From Streptomyces sp. DT2A-34 (GTDB taxonomy: Bacteria; Actinomycetota; Actinomycetes; Streptomycetales; Streptomycetaceae), in contig NZ_JASTWJ010000001.1 in assembly GCF_030499515.1 (NCBI RefSeq), positions 3,142,001 through 3,206,000 on the forward strand: 64,000 nt of DNA, given 5' to 3'. Below, piece by piece: positions 18,017 to 27,400 of the stretch; position 1 is the first letter of the stretch, and every line of letters begins with the position of its first letter. The translations under genes and the position numbers were made by a program. The notes beneath the pieces are model-generated. The model saw nothing but the letters and a program-made list of their open reading frames with translations, was not told the DNA's origin and ran no database searches.

Positions 18017-18928
18017 CTAGACCTCCAGGAGGTGGAGGACGTCGGTGAGGTGGCGGCGTACGGCCTTGATGTAGGCGGGGTCGGTGGCCGGGTCGTTGAT
18101 CCAGCGGATCGACTGCTCCATGAACCACTCGACGGCCCACATGCGATGCCAGCCCAGGGCCCAGTTCTCGGCGGTGAGCCCGCCGCGCCGGGTGAGGGCG
18201 TCGGGGGTGCCGCCGGCGGTGACGTATTGCTCCAGGAAGACCCGCAGGCGTACGGGGTCGGGGGTGTCGAGGGTGCCGTGCCAGCTGGCGAGGTCGAGCA
18301 GGCCGGGGCCGGTGAAGGCGCGGGCGAAGTCCAGCAGCCGCCAGCCGTGGCTGCTGATGTGGAGGCTGGTGGGGTGGAACTCGGAGTGCACCCAGCCGAA
18401 TGGAGCCACTGTGGCACCGGCCGAGCGGGTCTCGGCGGCCTGGGCGATCCGATCGAGCGCGTCCTCGACGTCGTCTGCCTCTTGCCACCGGTCGGCCTTG
18501 CGGAGTCCGGCGAGGTGCTCCAGGGCCCGGTCCGGCAGCGTGCGCAGGCGGGCCTGGTCGAGGACGGGCAGGGCCGGAGCCGTACGGGTGCCGTGCAGGA
18601 CCACGGCCGCGGCGGTGCCGTCTAGGTCGTCCGCGTCGCGGACGACGGGGTCGAGGTCCTCCATGAGCATGCCGAGCCAGCCGTCCAGGACGGCGGAGGC
18701 GTGGAGCTGCGGGACGGGAACGCCGAGCGTGCGCGCCAGACGGAGAGCTTGATCCTCGCTGTCGAACGGCCGCTTCGCGTACTTGAAGATCGCGGTGGTG
18801 GCGTCGGGGAAGGTCAGGCGCTCGACACCGGACATGCACCACACGCGCACCTCCTCGCGCACCGCGGTGGTGCGGCCGGCCATGGTGAGCAGGTTGTCGA
18901 GGAGATCGGCGCTGGGGTTCGCGGTCAT
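18017..18928 (-). CDS. aminoglycoside-phosphotransferase/kinase-fold protein
   Basis: A 303-residue protein from ATG 18928. The APH-like fold is indicated by FKYAKRPFDSEDQALRLARTLGVPVPQLHA in the N-lobe, GMLMEDLDPVV at the hinge, WVHSEFHPTSLHI as the catalytic loop (His-x-Glu where APH enzymes have HGD) and WRLLDFARAF as the metal-binding DFx equivalent. The substitution in the catalytic loop means the Asp base is not where expected, so activity is uncertain. Other candidates are maltokinase-like or fructosamine-kinase-like proteins. It is an accessory gene of the element. Confidence 0.7.
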   Translation of the reverse strand: MTANPSADLLDNLLTMAGRTTAVREEVRVWCMSGVERLTFPDATTAIFKYAKRPFDSEDQALRLARTLGVPVPQLHASAVLDGWLGMLMEDLDPVVRDADDLDGTAAAVVLHGTRTAPALPVLDQARLRTLPDRALEHLAGLRKADRWQEADDVEDALDRIAQAAETRSAGATVAPFGWVHSEFHPTSLHISSHGWRLLDFARAFTGPGLLDLASWHGTLDTPDPVRLRVFLEQYVTAGGTPDALTRRGGLTAENWALGWHRMWAVEWFMEQSIRWINDPATDPAYIKAVRRHLTDVLHLLEV

Positions 18929-19005
18929 GTGAGGGCTCCAAGGAGGTTGAGGGCGTCCGAGGCGGGCGACAGGCGCCGGCCCGCCCCGGAGCCTGGTGTG
19001 CGGTG

Positions 19006-19754
19006 TTACGCGGCAGGGCTCACGCGGTGGGCGTAGACCTGATCGATCCATCCGGCCTTGAAGGCCGCGAGGTCGTCACGGAAGGCGGCCATCGACGCAC
19101 CGTAGGGCGCGACGACGCCACCGGTCTGGTCCGGCACGGACTGGCAACCGTGCACAAGTCGGCCACCAAGGGCGGCGTGGGCCTTGATGGACTCGATGCG
19201 GCGATGCTCGTTGAACCAACCGCCGTGGTAGACCTCGTCGAGCATGCCGCCCATCTCGTCGCTCAGGTCGAAGACGACGGAGGTGGCGGCCGGGAAGAAC
19301 CAGCACGGGCCGACGTTGGAGATGTGCCCGTCCAGCTCGACCTTGTCAGCGCCATCAGCGTGGCCGCCTCGCGCAGCATCCGCAGGTGCTCAGCCGTGAT
19401 CTGCGGCAGGCCGAGGCCGACGAGGTGCTCGTCGCGGAACAGGTACGCGTACACCGCGGAGGCGGTGGACAGCACGCGGGCGGCGTCCGAGGTGGACTCG
19501 GCGTGAGCCTTGATGAAGTCCAGCGCGAGCTGCTCGACGGCGCTCTCGGTGGTCTCCTGCACCTCCAGCAGCTGGGACTTGACCAGCTCCCAGTCGGCGA
19601 CGAGCCACGTGTTCGACTCGAAGCGGAAGAAGTACTCGGCCGGGTCGATGGTGATGCGCTGGCCGTCGACCTGGATGCCGGGCAGGCGGCTCCAACGCTC
19701 GTCGAACGCCTCGGGCAGTACGACCGTGATGGCCGTGGTGTTGATGGTGGTCAC
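19006..19754 (-). pseudogene. unknown protein, frameshifted
   Basis: From GTG 19754 (behind GGAGACAC) the frame encodes TTINTTAITVVLPEAFDERW and onward to LREAATLMA near 19353. The continuation DKVELDGHISNVGPCWFFPAATSV then lies in a different frame from about 19347 down to 19006. The total length of 749 bp is not a multiple of three. Both halves have coding character, so they were once one protein of about 249 residues. I do not recognise the family, and no catalytic motif is evident. It is divergent from the XRE-TPR regulator. Confidence 0.65.
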
Positions 19755-19979
19755 CGTGTCTCCGTCTCTGATCGGCCGGGTTCGGGCACAGGAATGCCCG
19801 AACCCGGTGTAGGTGTACGGAATTTCGGGGGCCGCCCGGCCGAAGGGGGGAGCCTGGTCGCGGTGTCGGACCGGGGCCGGGCGGCTGATGATTAGTGAAC
19901 CCTCCGTCACGCACAGTGGGTACGGTGAGAGGCAGTTGAAGCGGTATACGCGGTTTACAGCTCCTGAGCGGAGGCGATC

Positions 19980-21338
19980 GTGGCAGCAGCGCCGAGAGGT
20001 CCCAACTCCCGCCTGCGTGACGTCATCGAGGCGATCGGCTGCACCTACGAGGCTCTGGCGAAGGACATCCGGCGTATCGCGGCCGAGAACGGCGAGACTC
20101 TCCAGACCAACAAGTCGGCCGTCTCCCACTGGGCGAACGGCACACGCCAGCCGACCGGGCGGACCGGCCAGTATCTCGCTGAGGCGCTGTCCCGCCGAGC
20201 AGGCCGCACCATCACCTCGGCCGAGATCGGCCTGCGAGCACCCGAAACTGCGGCGTTGGAAGAGCCCGATCCGGTTCTGGCCGCCACCGATCTGGGCCGT
20301 GCCGACGTCGAGCGCCGCCGTTTCCTGGCCGTGGCTGCCTTCACCACGGCTGGCGTGGCCATGCCGCTCCTCTACGACCACGAGGCCACCGCCCGCATGT
20401 TGCGGGCTCGCACCGGCAGCTCGCTGGTCGGGATCGAGGACGTGGAGGTCGTTCGGCAGATCACCGCAGCCTTCAGTGCGGCTGACGAACGCCTCGGCGG
20501 CGGCCATGGCCTGACAACCGTCACCGCTTACCTCGCCGACACCGCCGCCCCCATGCTCCGCGGACGCTTCCCGAACGAAGCCCTACGGCAAGCGGCCTTC
20601 GGTGCCGTCGCCGAACTCGCCTACCTCGCTGGGTGGAAGCACCACGACCTCGGCCAGGAAGGCGCCGCCCAGCGCTACTACCAGGTCGGCTACCAACTCG
20701 CCTGCGAAGCCGACCCGCGCGGCCACGCCGCCTGGATGATGCGCGCCCTCGCCCACCAGGCACTGAGCCTCAAACAGCCCCACCACTGCGTCGACCTCGT
20801 CGAAGGAGCCCTCACCCGCGGTCTGGGCTACGTCGACGGCCAGACCGAGGCGCTGCTGCACATCACCCACGCCCGCGCCTACGCCGCTGTCGGCGCGAAG
20901 CCAGCAGCAGCCCGCGCCCTGCTCGCCGCCGAAGACGCCCTTCTGCGCGACGACGGCCCCCAGCCCAGCTACTCCCGCGTCAGCGGCCCGGCCGCCGGCA
21001 CCGTCGCCAGCCACACCGCCCGCACTCTGACCGACCTCGCCGACCACGTCGGCACCGAGCAACAGCACCGCGACGCCTTGGTGCGCTGGGACCCCGAGAA
21101 GTACAAGCGCGTCCACGCCCTCACCTACGCCGACCTCGGCGACAGCCTCGCCGCCCAGGCCCGCGCCGACGAAGCCGTCGCCGCCTGGGCCCAGGCCCTG
21201 ACCCTCATGGAGGGCATGACCTCCGACCGCACCCGCAAGGCCATCACCTCGCTCCGCTCCACCCTGTCCGTCTACCAGCGTCGCAAAGTGCCCGGAGCCG
21301 CCGAACTCGCCCGCCGCGCACGCGAAGCACTGGCCTAA
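19980..21338 (+). CDS. XRE HTH plus TPR-like regulator
   Basis: A 452-residue protein from GTG 19980, with GGAGG six bases upstream. The N-terminal HTH (residues about 10-70) includes NKSAVSHWANGTRQPTGRT. The rest is helical TPR-like repeats (AELAYLAGWKHHDLGQEGAA, WMMRALAHQALSLKQPHHCV, ALLHITHARAYAAVGAKPAA), the architecture common in Streptomyces quorum-type or cassette regulators. A NUDIX gene follows 35 bp downstream on the same strand, suggesting an operon. Confidence 0.85.
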   Translation: MAAAPRGPNSRLRDVIEAIGCTYEALAKDIRRIAAENGETLQTNKSAVSHWANGTRQPTGRTGQYLAEALSRRAGRTITSAEIGLRAPETAALEEPDPVLAATDLGRADVERRRFLAVAAFTTAGVAMPLLYDHEATARMLRARTGSSLVGIEDVEVVRQITAAFSAADERLGGGHGLTTVTAYLADTAAPMLRGRFPNEALRQAAFGAVAELAYLAGWKHHDLGQEGAAQRYYQVGYQLACEADPRGHAAWMMRALAHQALSLKQPHHCVDLVEGALTRGLGYVDGQTEALLHITHARAYAAVGAKPAAARALLAAEDALLRDDGPQPSYSRVSGPAAGTVASHTARTLTDLADHVGTEQQHRDALVRWDPEKYKRVHALTYADLGDSLAAQARADEAVAAWAQALTLMEGMTSDRTRKAITSLRSTLSVYQRRKVPGAAELARRAREALA

Positions 21339-21373
21339 GCTGCCACCATCCGGCCGACGAAGGGACGTAAGCC

Positions 21374-21874
21374 GTGGCTCAGCGGACAACCGACGACCAG
21401 TCCAAAGCCCTACAGCCCGCCCTCGAATCCATGACCCTCCTGGTCGCCGCCGTCATCGTCCACGACAAGGCCACCAACCGCGTCGTCCTCCTCCAGCGCA
21501 GCCAGAACGCCAAGTTCGCCCAGGGCATGTGGGACCTCCCCGTCGGCAAGAGCGAACCCGGCGAACCCATCACCGAAACCGCCGTGCGAGAGCTGTACGA
21601 GGAGACCGGCCTGACGGTAAAGCCCGAGTCGCTCAAGGTCGCCCACATCATCCACGGCGCCTGGGGCGTCGAAGCCCCCAACGGCTTCCTCACCGTCGTC
21701 TTCGCCGCCCACGAATGGACGGGCGAACCCGAAAACCGCGAACCGCGTAAGCACGACCAGGTCTGCTGGGTCAACGCCACCGCCATCCCCGAGGAGTTCG
21801 TGGACACCACCTCAAGCGCTCTCCACCGGTATCTCGCGGGAGGCCCGGAGGTATCCCTCGACGGCTGGCAATAG
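21374..21874 (+). CDS. NUDIX hydrolase
   Basis: A 166-residue protein from GTG 21374. The Nudix box is complete: GKSEPGEPITETAVRELYEE followed by TGL, with the catalytic EE pair. The sequence around it (LVAAVIVHDKATNRVVLLQR, WDLPVGKSEPGE) matches nucleoside-diphosphate-X pyrophosphatases. The substrate is not predictable. It is probably co-transcribed with the XRE-TPR regulator and was followed by the now-broken ASCH gene. Confidence 0.88.
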   Translation: MAQRTTDDQSKALQPALESMTLLVAAVIVHDKATNRVVLLQRSQNAKFAQGMWDLPVGKSEPGEPITETAVRELYEETGLTVKPESLKVAHIIHGAWGVEAPNGFLTVVFAAHEWTGEPENREPRKHDQVCWVNATAIPEEFVDTTSSALHRYLAGGPEVSLDGWQ

Positions 21875-22241
21875 GCCAACTGCGGCCCGACCGGTTGCTT
21901 GGGTGGGCCCTCCACCACTCGTACTCGGCAACCAAGATCGGCCGCATGATGACCGCATCAGCCACCAGGAGCGTTCCCGCCCAATGACCGACAGCACCGC
22001 CCGCGTACGAGAGCTCAACCTCTACCGCCAGTAGCTCGACCTCATCGCCGCGGGCATCAAGACCACCGAGGTGCGGGTGAAATATCCGCGCCTCGCCGAC
22101 CTCGCCGCCGGCAACGTCATCTGCTTCCGCATCGAGGGCACCGACGAGACCTGTGAGTAGCTGTTGTCGTTCCGATCTTGAGCGGTGTCCGTCGAACGGG
22201 AGTCTCGATTGGGTGGTCGCGAGGTGTTCGGCGCATACGAG

Positions 22242-22299
22242 CAGGGCCTCCTGAACAGCTCGTTGGTGTCGAATCACCGAGCAACATCAGGAGGCCCTG
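22242..22299 (+). promoter_or_regulatory. hairpin sequestering the transposase ribosome-binding site
   Basis: CAGGGCCTCCTGA (22242-22254) pairs perfectly with TCAGGAGGCCCTG (22287-22299). The second strand contains the AGGAGG of the transposase, and the GTG start follows at 22300. The loop adds GCTCG...CGAGC pairing. A transcript reading in from outside would therefore hide the ribosome site. Confidence 0.65.
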
Positions 22300-23217
22300 G
22301 TGCCGCAGTGTTCCGTGTCGATGGGCGCGCAGTCCAGTTCAGTCACGCTGGAGTGTGACTGTCTGGCTCACCGGTTCGGAAACGCCGCCGACAACGGGTT
22401 TCGGCAGTCGCGTTATCCGACGGACATGACGGACGCGGAGTGGGCCGCGGTACGGCCGTTGCTGCCGGTGCCTGGCTGGATGCGCGGCTGGGGAGGGCAG
22501 CCGGAGGCGTACTGCCATCGGGCGATACTCGATGCGATCCGCTACCTGGTCGACAATGGCATCAAGTGGCGGGCGATGCCCGCCGACTTCCCGCCGTGGG
22601 ACCGGGTATATGCGTTCTTTCGCCGCTGGCGTGACCACGGCCTGGTCAAGGAGTTCCACGACCGGTTGCGCGCGAGGATCCGCGAGAGGCTGGGGCGGGA
22701 TGCGGAGCCGTCGGCCGGCGTGATCGACTCGCAGTCGGTCAAGGCAGACGCCGTCGTCGGGTCGGACAGCCGCGGCTTCGACGGCGGCAAGCTGATCAAC
22801 GGGCGCAAGCGGCACGTCGTGGTCGATACCCTCGGCCTGCTGCTGGGCGTGATGGTCACCGCCGCGGACGTCGGCGACCGCACCGCCGCCCAGGTGCTGT
22901 TGCAGCAAGTCACCGACACGCACCACCAGTTGGAGCTGGTCTGGGCCGACGGCGGCTACACCGGCAGCCTCGTCGGGTACTGCCTGGCCGCGCTCGCCCT
23001 GGTCCTGGCGATTGTCAAACGCAGCGACGACATGCGCGGCTTCGTGGTGTTGCCCAAGCGGTGGATCGTCGAGCGCCTCTTCGCCCACCTGATGCGCACC
23101 CGCCGCCTGGCACGCGACTACGAGCGTCGCACCACCAGCGCCGAGGCGATGGTCTACTGGTCGATGACCCTGCTCATGACCCGCCGCCTGGCCCGGCCAC
23201 GCCCGCAGCCAGCGTGA
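22300..23217 (+). CDS. IS5-family DDE transposase
   Basis: A 305-residue protein from GTG 22300, five bases after AGGAGG. The N-terminal DUF4096-type domain has MTDAEWAAVRPLLPVPGW and AILDAIRYLVDNGIKWRAMP. The DDE residues are in GVIDSQSVKAD, VWADGGYTG and RWIVERLFAHL, and YERRTTSAEAMVYWSM closes the domain. All appear intact, so it may be active. Its last 44 bp overlap the convergent passenger gene. Confidence 0.93.
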   Translation: MPQCSVSMGAQSSSVTLECDCLAHRFGNAADNGFRQSRYPTDMTDAEWAAVRPLLPVPGWMRGWGGQPEAYCHRAILDAIRYLVDNGIKWRAMPADFPPWDRVYAFFRRWRDHGLVKEFHDRLRARIRERLGRDAEPSAGVIDSQSVKADAVVGSDSRGFDGGKLINGRKRHVVVDTLGLLLGVMVTAADVGDRTAAQVLLQQVTDTHHQLELVWADGGYTGSLVGYCLAALALVLAIVKRSDDMRGFVVLPKRWIVERLFAHLMRTRRLARDYERRTTSAEAMVYWSMTLLMTRRLARPRPQPA

Positions 23218-23725
23218 ACCGGCCTGGCTGCTGCTCGGCCAGCCAGCCGCGCGCGACCAGGCGCTTCGCCTTCGACCGCAGCGCCTCCACCCGCGTCGGC
23301 ACCACGTCCATACCGAACCCTGCGGCCATCTCCTGGCAGGTCAGCGGCCCTTGATGGAGCCGGGCCCGGTCCGCGAGCGCACTAAGGATGCGCTGGTAGT
23401 CCACCGACAGCACCGACCAGGCCAGCCCCTCACGCCACATCGGAACCTGCGACTTCGTCTTCGCTGCCTCCGGCACCTGCGGCGTCCTTCCGATCTGCTC
23501 CTCGGCGGCCGGCGCGGTCCCCTCGGCCCGGGCGGGGTCCTGCCCGCTCTCGTCCACGGGGGCCAGCACCTCGCCGACCCGCGAGCAGGCGATGGCCCAC
23601 TCCTTCCATTCCTGCTCGGCCACGGCCAACTCGGCCTGGACACGGTCGGCTTCCTCCCGCAGCTCGTCCACACGACGGTGAGCACCCAGCTCACGCTGTT
23701 CCAACAGCCCAACCACCGACGGCAT
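23174..23725 (-). CDS. insertion-sequence passenger protein, coiled coil plus winged-helix-like C-terminus
   Basis: A 183-residue protein from ATG 23725, behind GGGAGG. The N-terminal 60 residues are heptad-rich (LLEQRELGAHRRVDELREEA), the middle is a Pro/Glu linker, and the C-terminal 70 residues (SVDYQRILSALADRARLHQG, QEMAAGFGMDVVPTRVEALR) look like a winged helix. I do not recognise the family. It lies inside the inverted repeats and overlaps the transposase 3' end, so it travels with the insertion sequence; it may assist or limit transposition, which is inference. Confidence 0.65.
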   Translation of the reverse strand: MPSVVGLLEQRELGAHRRVDELREEADRVQAELAVAEQEWKEWAIACSRVGEVLAPVDESGQDPARAEGTAPAAEEQIGRTPQVPEAAKTKSQVPMWREGLAWSVLSVDYQRILSALADRARLHQGPLTCQEMAAGFGMDVVPTRVEALRSKAKRLVARGWLAEQQPGRFTLAAGVAGPGGGS

Positions 23726-24024
23726 CCACGACCTCCCGGGCAGCGACAGCACGACATGCCACAACTCCCACGGGATCGCCGACCCTATGCCCGACCAGCG
23801 GAAACGCAGTCCTCAAGTCCGGAAAGACAACAGCTTCTGAGGTCATAGTCAAGAAGGTCACCGAGTTCCCTGACTTCGAGACCCTGCTCGAGGGCGAGGG
23901 ACCGGCCAGCGTCAATCTCACCGTCACTCGCGAACAGCAGCTCACCAACATCCGTGCCATCTACGCACCCGAGAAGGAAGCCCTCGACGCCCGCGCCATT
24001 GAGATCGTGCGTATCTCTCCGTGA

Positions 24025-24402
24025 CGACGTTCTCCGCATGCGAAGGCACACCGATGGAGCGTGGGCATTCCTCCGCCTGTGCCAGCATCCAACCGCGGAG
24101 CCAAACGCCCCTTATCAGACCGCTGCATTGCGCGTATCCACCTACACCCAAAGCGAACTGGAAAGTGCGCACTGTCGGAATTTCCAGCCACCCAATGGCC
24201 GAACTCCAAGCATCATCGAAGTGAACAGCGGTGGCCTCCAGGTCAGTTGACGCTCCAGAGTGACGCAGATCACCACATCGGGCAGTTATCACCCTGTCCA
24301 TCTTCTGCGATCTCGTCATCATTTCCGATCTTTACCTGACGCATATCTTCACATTGGCGTCACGTGGGTGATGCCGGTGAAAATGCGAGAGGTCGAAGAT
24401 TC
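24025..24402. other. 378-bp lower-GC leader of the RHS gene
   Basis: No supported gene. The stretch is visibly poorer in GC than the rest of the window, with runs such as CATCATTTCCGATCTTTACC. Together with the position at the edge of the broken ASCH gene, this marks a junction of DNA of different origin. It must contain the RHS promoter, but no convincing -35/-10 pair stands out. Confidence 0.5.
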
Positions 24403-27400
24403 ATGACGGTTCACAGACCCGCGCCACGGCGGCGCGGGCGGCCTTGGCTCGGGGGAAACGCTCGCTGGACAGCGGGCGGCGTCGCCTTGGCCATGGCCAT
24501 CACCCTGCTCGACGCGACGAGTTCTGGGGCGGTCTCGCCTCCTCGGACCGCGGACGCGCCAAAGAAGACGGCAGCGACCCAGGCAGCCGACATACCTTCT
24601 GCCCGTGTCGCGGCAAGGCTGTCCGGCAAACGGGTTGAAGCTCTTTCGGAGCGCACCGAAACGTCGACGACCTGGGCGAACAAGGACGGCAGCCTCACAA
24701 CGGAATTCGCGGCCGGCCCGGTCCGTTTTGAGCGGGACGGCAAGTGGGTCGACGTCGACGTGGAGTTGCGTGAATCCGGCTCAGGTGTGGAGCCGGTCGC
24801 GCACCCGGAGGGACTGAGGCTCGCAGGCAGGACTGGCACGCCGGCGAAGTCCTTGAAGGCCGCTCGCGAGGCCAAGGCCACCGATCTGGTCACGCTCGGC
24901 GAAGGTGCCCAGCAGATCACCCTCCAGTGGAAAGGCGGCCTGCCGCAGCCGAAGCTCGACGGTACGCGGGCGGAGTACGTCAACGCCGTTCCCGGCGCGG
25001 ACGTGGTCGTCGAGGCCACACGCACCGGCTTCGAGCAGTTCGTCGAGATCAAGCAGCGCCCTGCCTCGGGCGACTACTCCTACACGCTGCCGCTCAAGGC
25101 CAAGGGCCTGAAGGCGAAGCAGCTCGCCGACGGAAGCATCCTGTTCACCGACAAGAAGAACAAGAAGCGGGCCGTGATGCCCGCGCCGGTGATGTGGGAC
25201 GCCACCGTCGACAAACGGTCCGGTGAGCACACCAAGCGAGCCAAGGTCGGCCTGAAAGTCGTTCAAAAGGGCTCCACTGTCGACCTGGTGGTCACACCGG
25301 ACGCGAAGTTCCTCACCGACCCGGACACCCAGTATCCGGTCACCGTCGACCCGTCCACCTCGTCGCTGTCCAACGTCTTCGACACCTACGTCCAGCAGGG
25401 CGAGACCGTCGACTGGTCCACCGACACCGAACTGGACCTGGGCAACCCCGGAACGACCAACTCCGACGGCACCCCGCGAACGGCGCGCTCCTTCATCTCC
25501 TGGAACACCACACCGATCCAGGACGCCCTCGTCCTAGACGCCAAGCTGTCGCTGTGGAACTTCCACTCGGGAAACAACACCGACTGCAAGGTCTACCCGT
25601 GGGAGGTGGGGTCGACCGGCGCGGCCTCGACATCGTCGCGCTGGACGGCACAGCCGTCGTGGACGGCGAAGAAGGCCACCTCCACCGAGACCACCGGCAA
25701 CGCCGCGTGCACCACGCAGCCGGACGGCTGGATCAACGCCGACGTGACCACGCTGGTGCAGGAGTGGGCGTCGGCCAAGGCCACCCGCGGCCACATGGGC
25801 CTGCGCGCCTCTAGCGAGACCGTGGTCGCCCAGTGGAAGCGGGTCAACTCCGCCAACGCCGCCTCCAACCCGCCCAAGCTGGTCGTCAACTACAACTACC
25901 GGCCGCGCACCGGCACCAAGCAAGAAGCCGGCCCGCCGTACTTCTCCTACAGCGGCGCCTACGTGGTGAACACCACCACGCCCACGCTGCGGGACACCTT
26001 CGTCGACGCCGACGGTGACAAGGTCAACGGCACCTTCCAGATCTACGACAACGCCACCAACACCCAGGTCGGCGAAGTGCTGGTATCCCCGTACGTGGCC
26101 TCCGGCAAGGTCGCTTCGGTCACGGTGCCTTCGGGGATGCTGGCCAACGCCAAGACGTACAAGTTCCGTACGTCACCGTACGACGGCACGCACTACAACA
26201 CCGGCTGGTCGGCCTGGAAGACCTTCACCGTCGACACCACCAAACCCTCCTCACCCACTAAGATCGTCTCAACGGACTATCCCTCGAGCGCCTGGGTCAA
26301 GGGCGCGGGTCAGGCTGGCACATTCACCGTCACTCCGCCCGCATCCGACCACAACTGGCTGGAGTGGTCGCTGGACGGCGTCACCTGGACCAAGGTCGCA
26401 ACCGGCGGGTCCAGCGCCGACAAGGCCATAAGCATCACGCCGCCGAAGGACGGCACGCACGCCTTGCAGGTGCGTAGCGTGGACAAGGCGGACAACAAGT
26501 CAGAGGCAATCGAGTACGAATTCCACGCCGGTCCGGGTGGTTTCGCCCAGCCCGATGACGGCGAGCGCACTGCCCGCCGACTGCCTCTGGTCGCCGAGGC
26601 GGATGCCTCGAAATACGACAGTGTCTCCTTCTCCTGGCGCCGCTCCGAGGCGGACAACTGGGTGAAGATCCCTGTCGGCGACGTCACCTCTGATGGCAAT
26701 GCACTTGCTGCTTGGCCGGTACCTCTGGCTGCCAATGGCACGAACTCTCCGCTGGTGTGGAACGCCACCGACACCGTCGATCCTGATGGCACAGTCCAGA
26801 TCAAGGCCGACTTCACCGGTCCCAACAACGCATCCGGGAGCACACAGGCGCTGACCGTGGTCATCGACCGCAACGCCGAAGGAGCGGCCGATGACCAGAT
26901 CGGTCCCGGCACCCTGAACCTGCTGACGGGTGACTACTCGATCTCGGCAACCGACGTCTCCGCGCTCGGTCTGTCGGTCTCTCGCACCGCATCGTCTCGG
27001 GTGCCGGACTCGGCCGCGCGCCAGGACGGGCAGGCTCCGATCTTCGGCAAGGAATGGGTCTCCGGCACTGTCGCCGAGGCGACCGACTCCGAGTACAGCC
27101 ACATCCGTAAGGTCTCCGACACAGCTGTCGATGTGGTTCTCGCGGACGGTGACGCGATCCACTTCACCTCGAACGCCGCTAAAACCGGCTGGATAGCAGA
27201 GCCTGGCTCCGAGTCCCTGAGCCTGACGGGCAGTGTCAGCGGCACCTTCACCCTGACCGACACCGGGGGCACGGTCACCGACTTCGCCAAGCCCGCTGGC
27301 GCCAGCACCTGGCAGGTCAGCAGCACCCGTAACGACGGGCAGGCTGACTCCGCCACCAGCGTGGAGTCCGAGACGGTCACCGTGAACGGCAAGCAATTGG

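Larger units (their letters stand above)
22158..23837. mobile_element. IS5-family insertion sequence with passenger gene, about 1.68 kb
   Basis: The ends carry imperfect inverted repeats: AGCTGTTGTCGTTCCG from 22159 and, read inward from the right end at 23835, AGCTGTTGTCTTTCCG; similarity continues through CTTGAG. A 4-bp direct repeat TGAG flanks it (22154-22157 and 23838-23841). It contains a transposase and a convergent passenger gene, and sits inside the ASCH gene. Confidence 0.85.
21984..24024 (+). pseudogene. ASCH-domain gene, stop mutation and split by an insertion sequence
   Basis: The left part starts at ATG 21984 (MTDSTARVRELNLYRQ), meets an in-frame TAG at 22032-22034 and continues LDLIAAGIKTTEVRVKYPRL to ETCE at 22157. 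The insertion sequence follows. The right part resumes at 23839 with EVIVKKVTEFPDFETLLEGE and ends at 24024. Removing the insertion plus one TGAG copy rejoins ETCEVIVKKV exactly in frame. Family alignment suggests the TAG replaced a Tyr codon. ASCH domains bind RNA or act on modified nucleosides. The gene is certainly non-functional as read. Confidence 0.85.
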
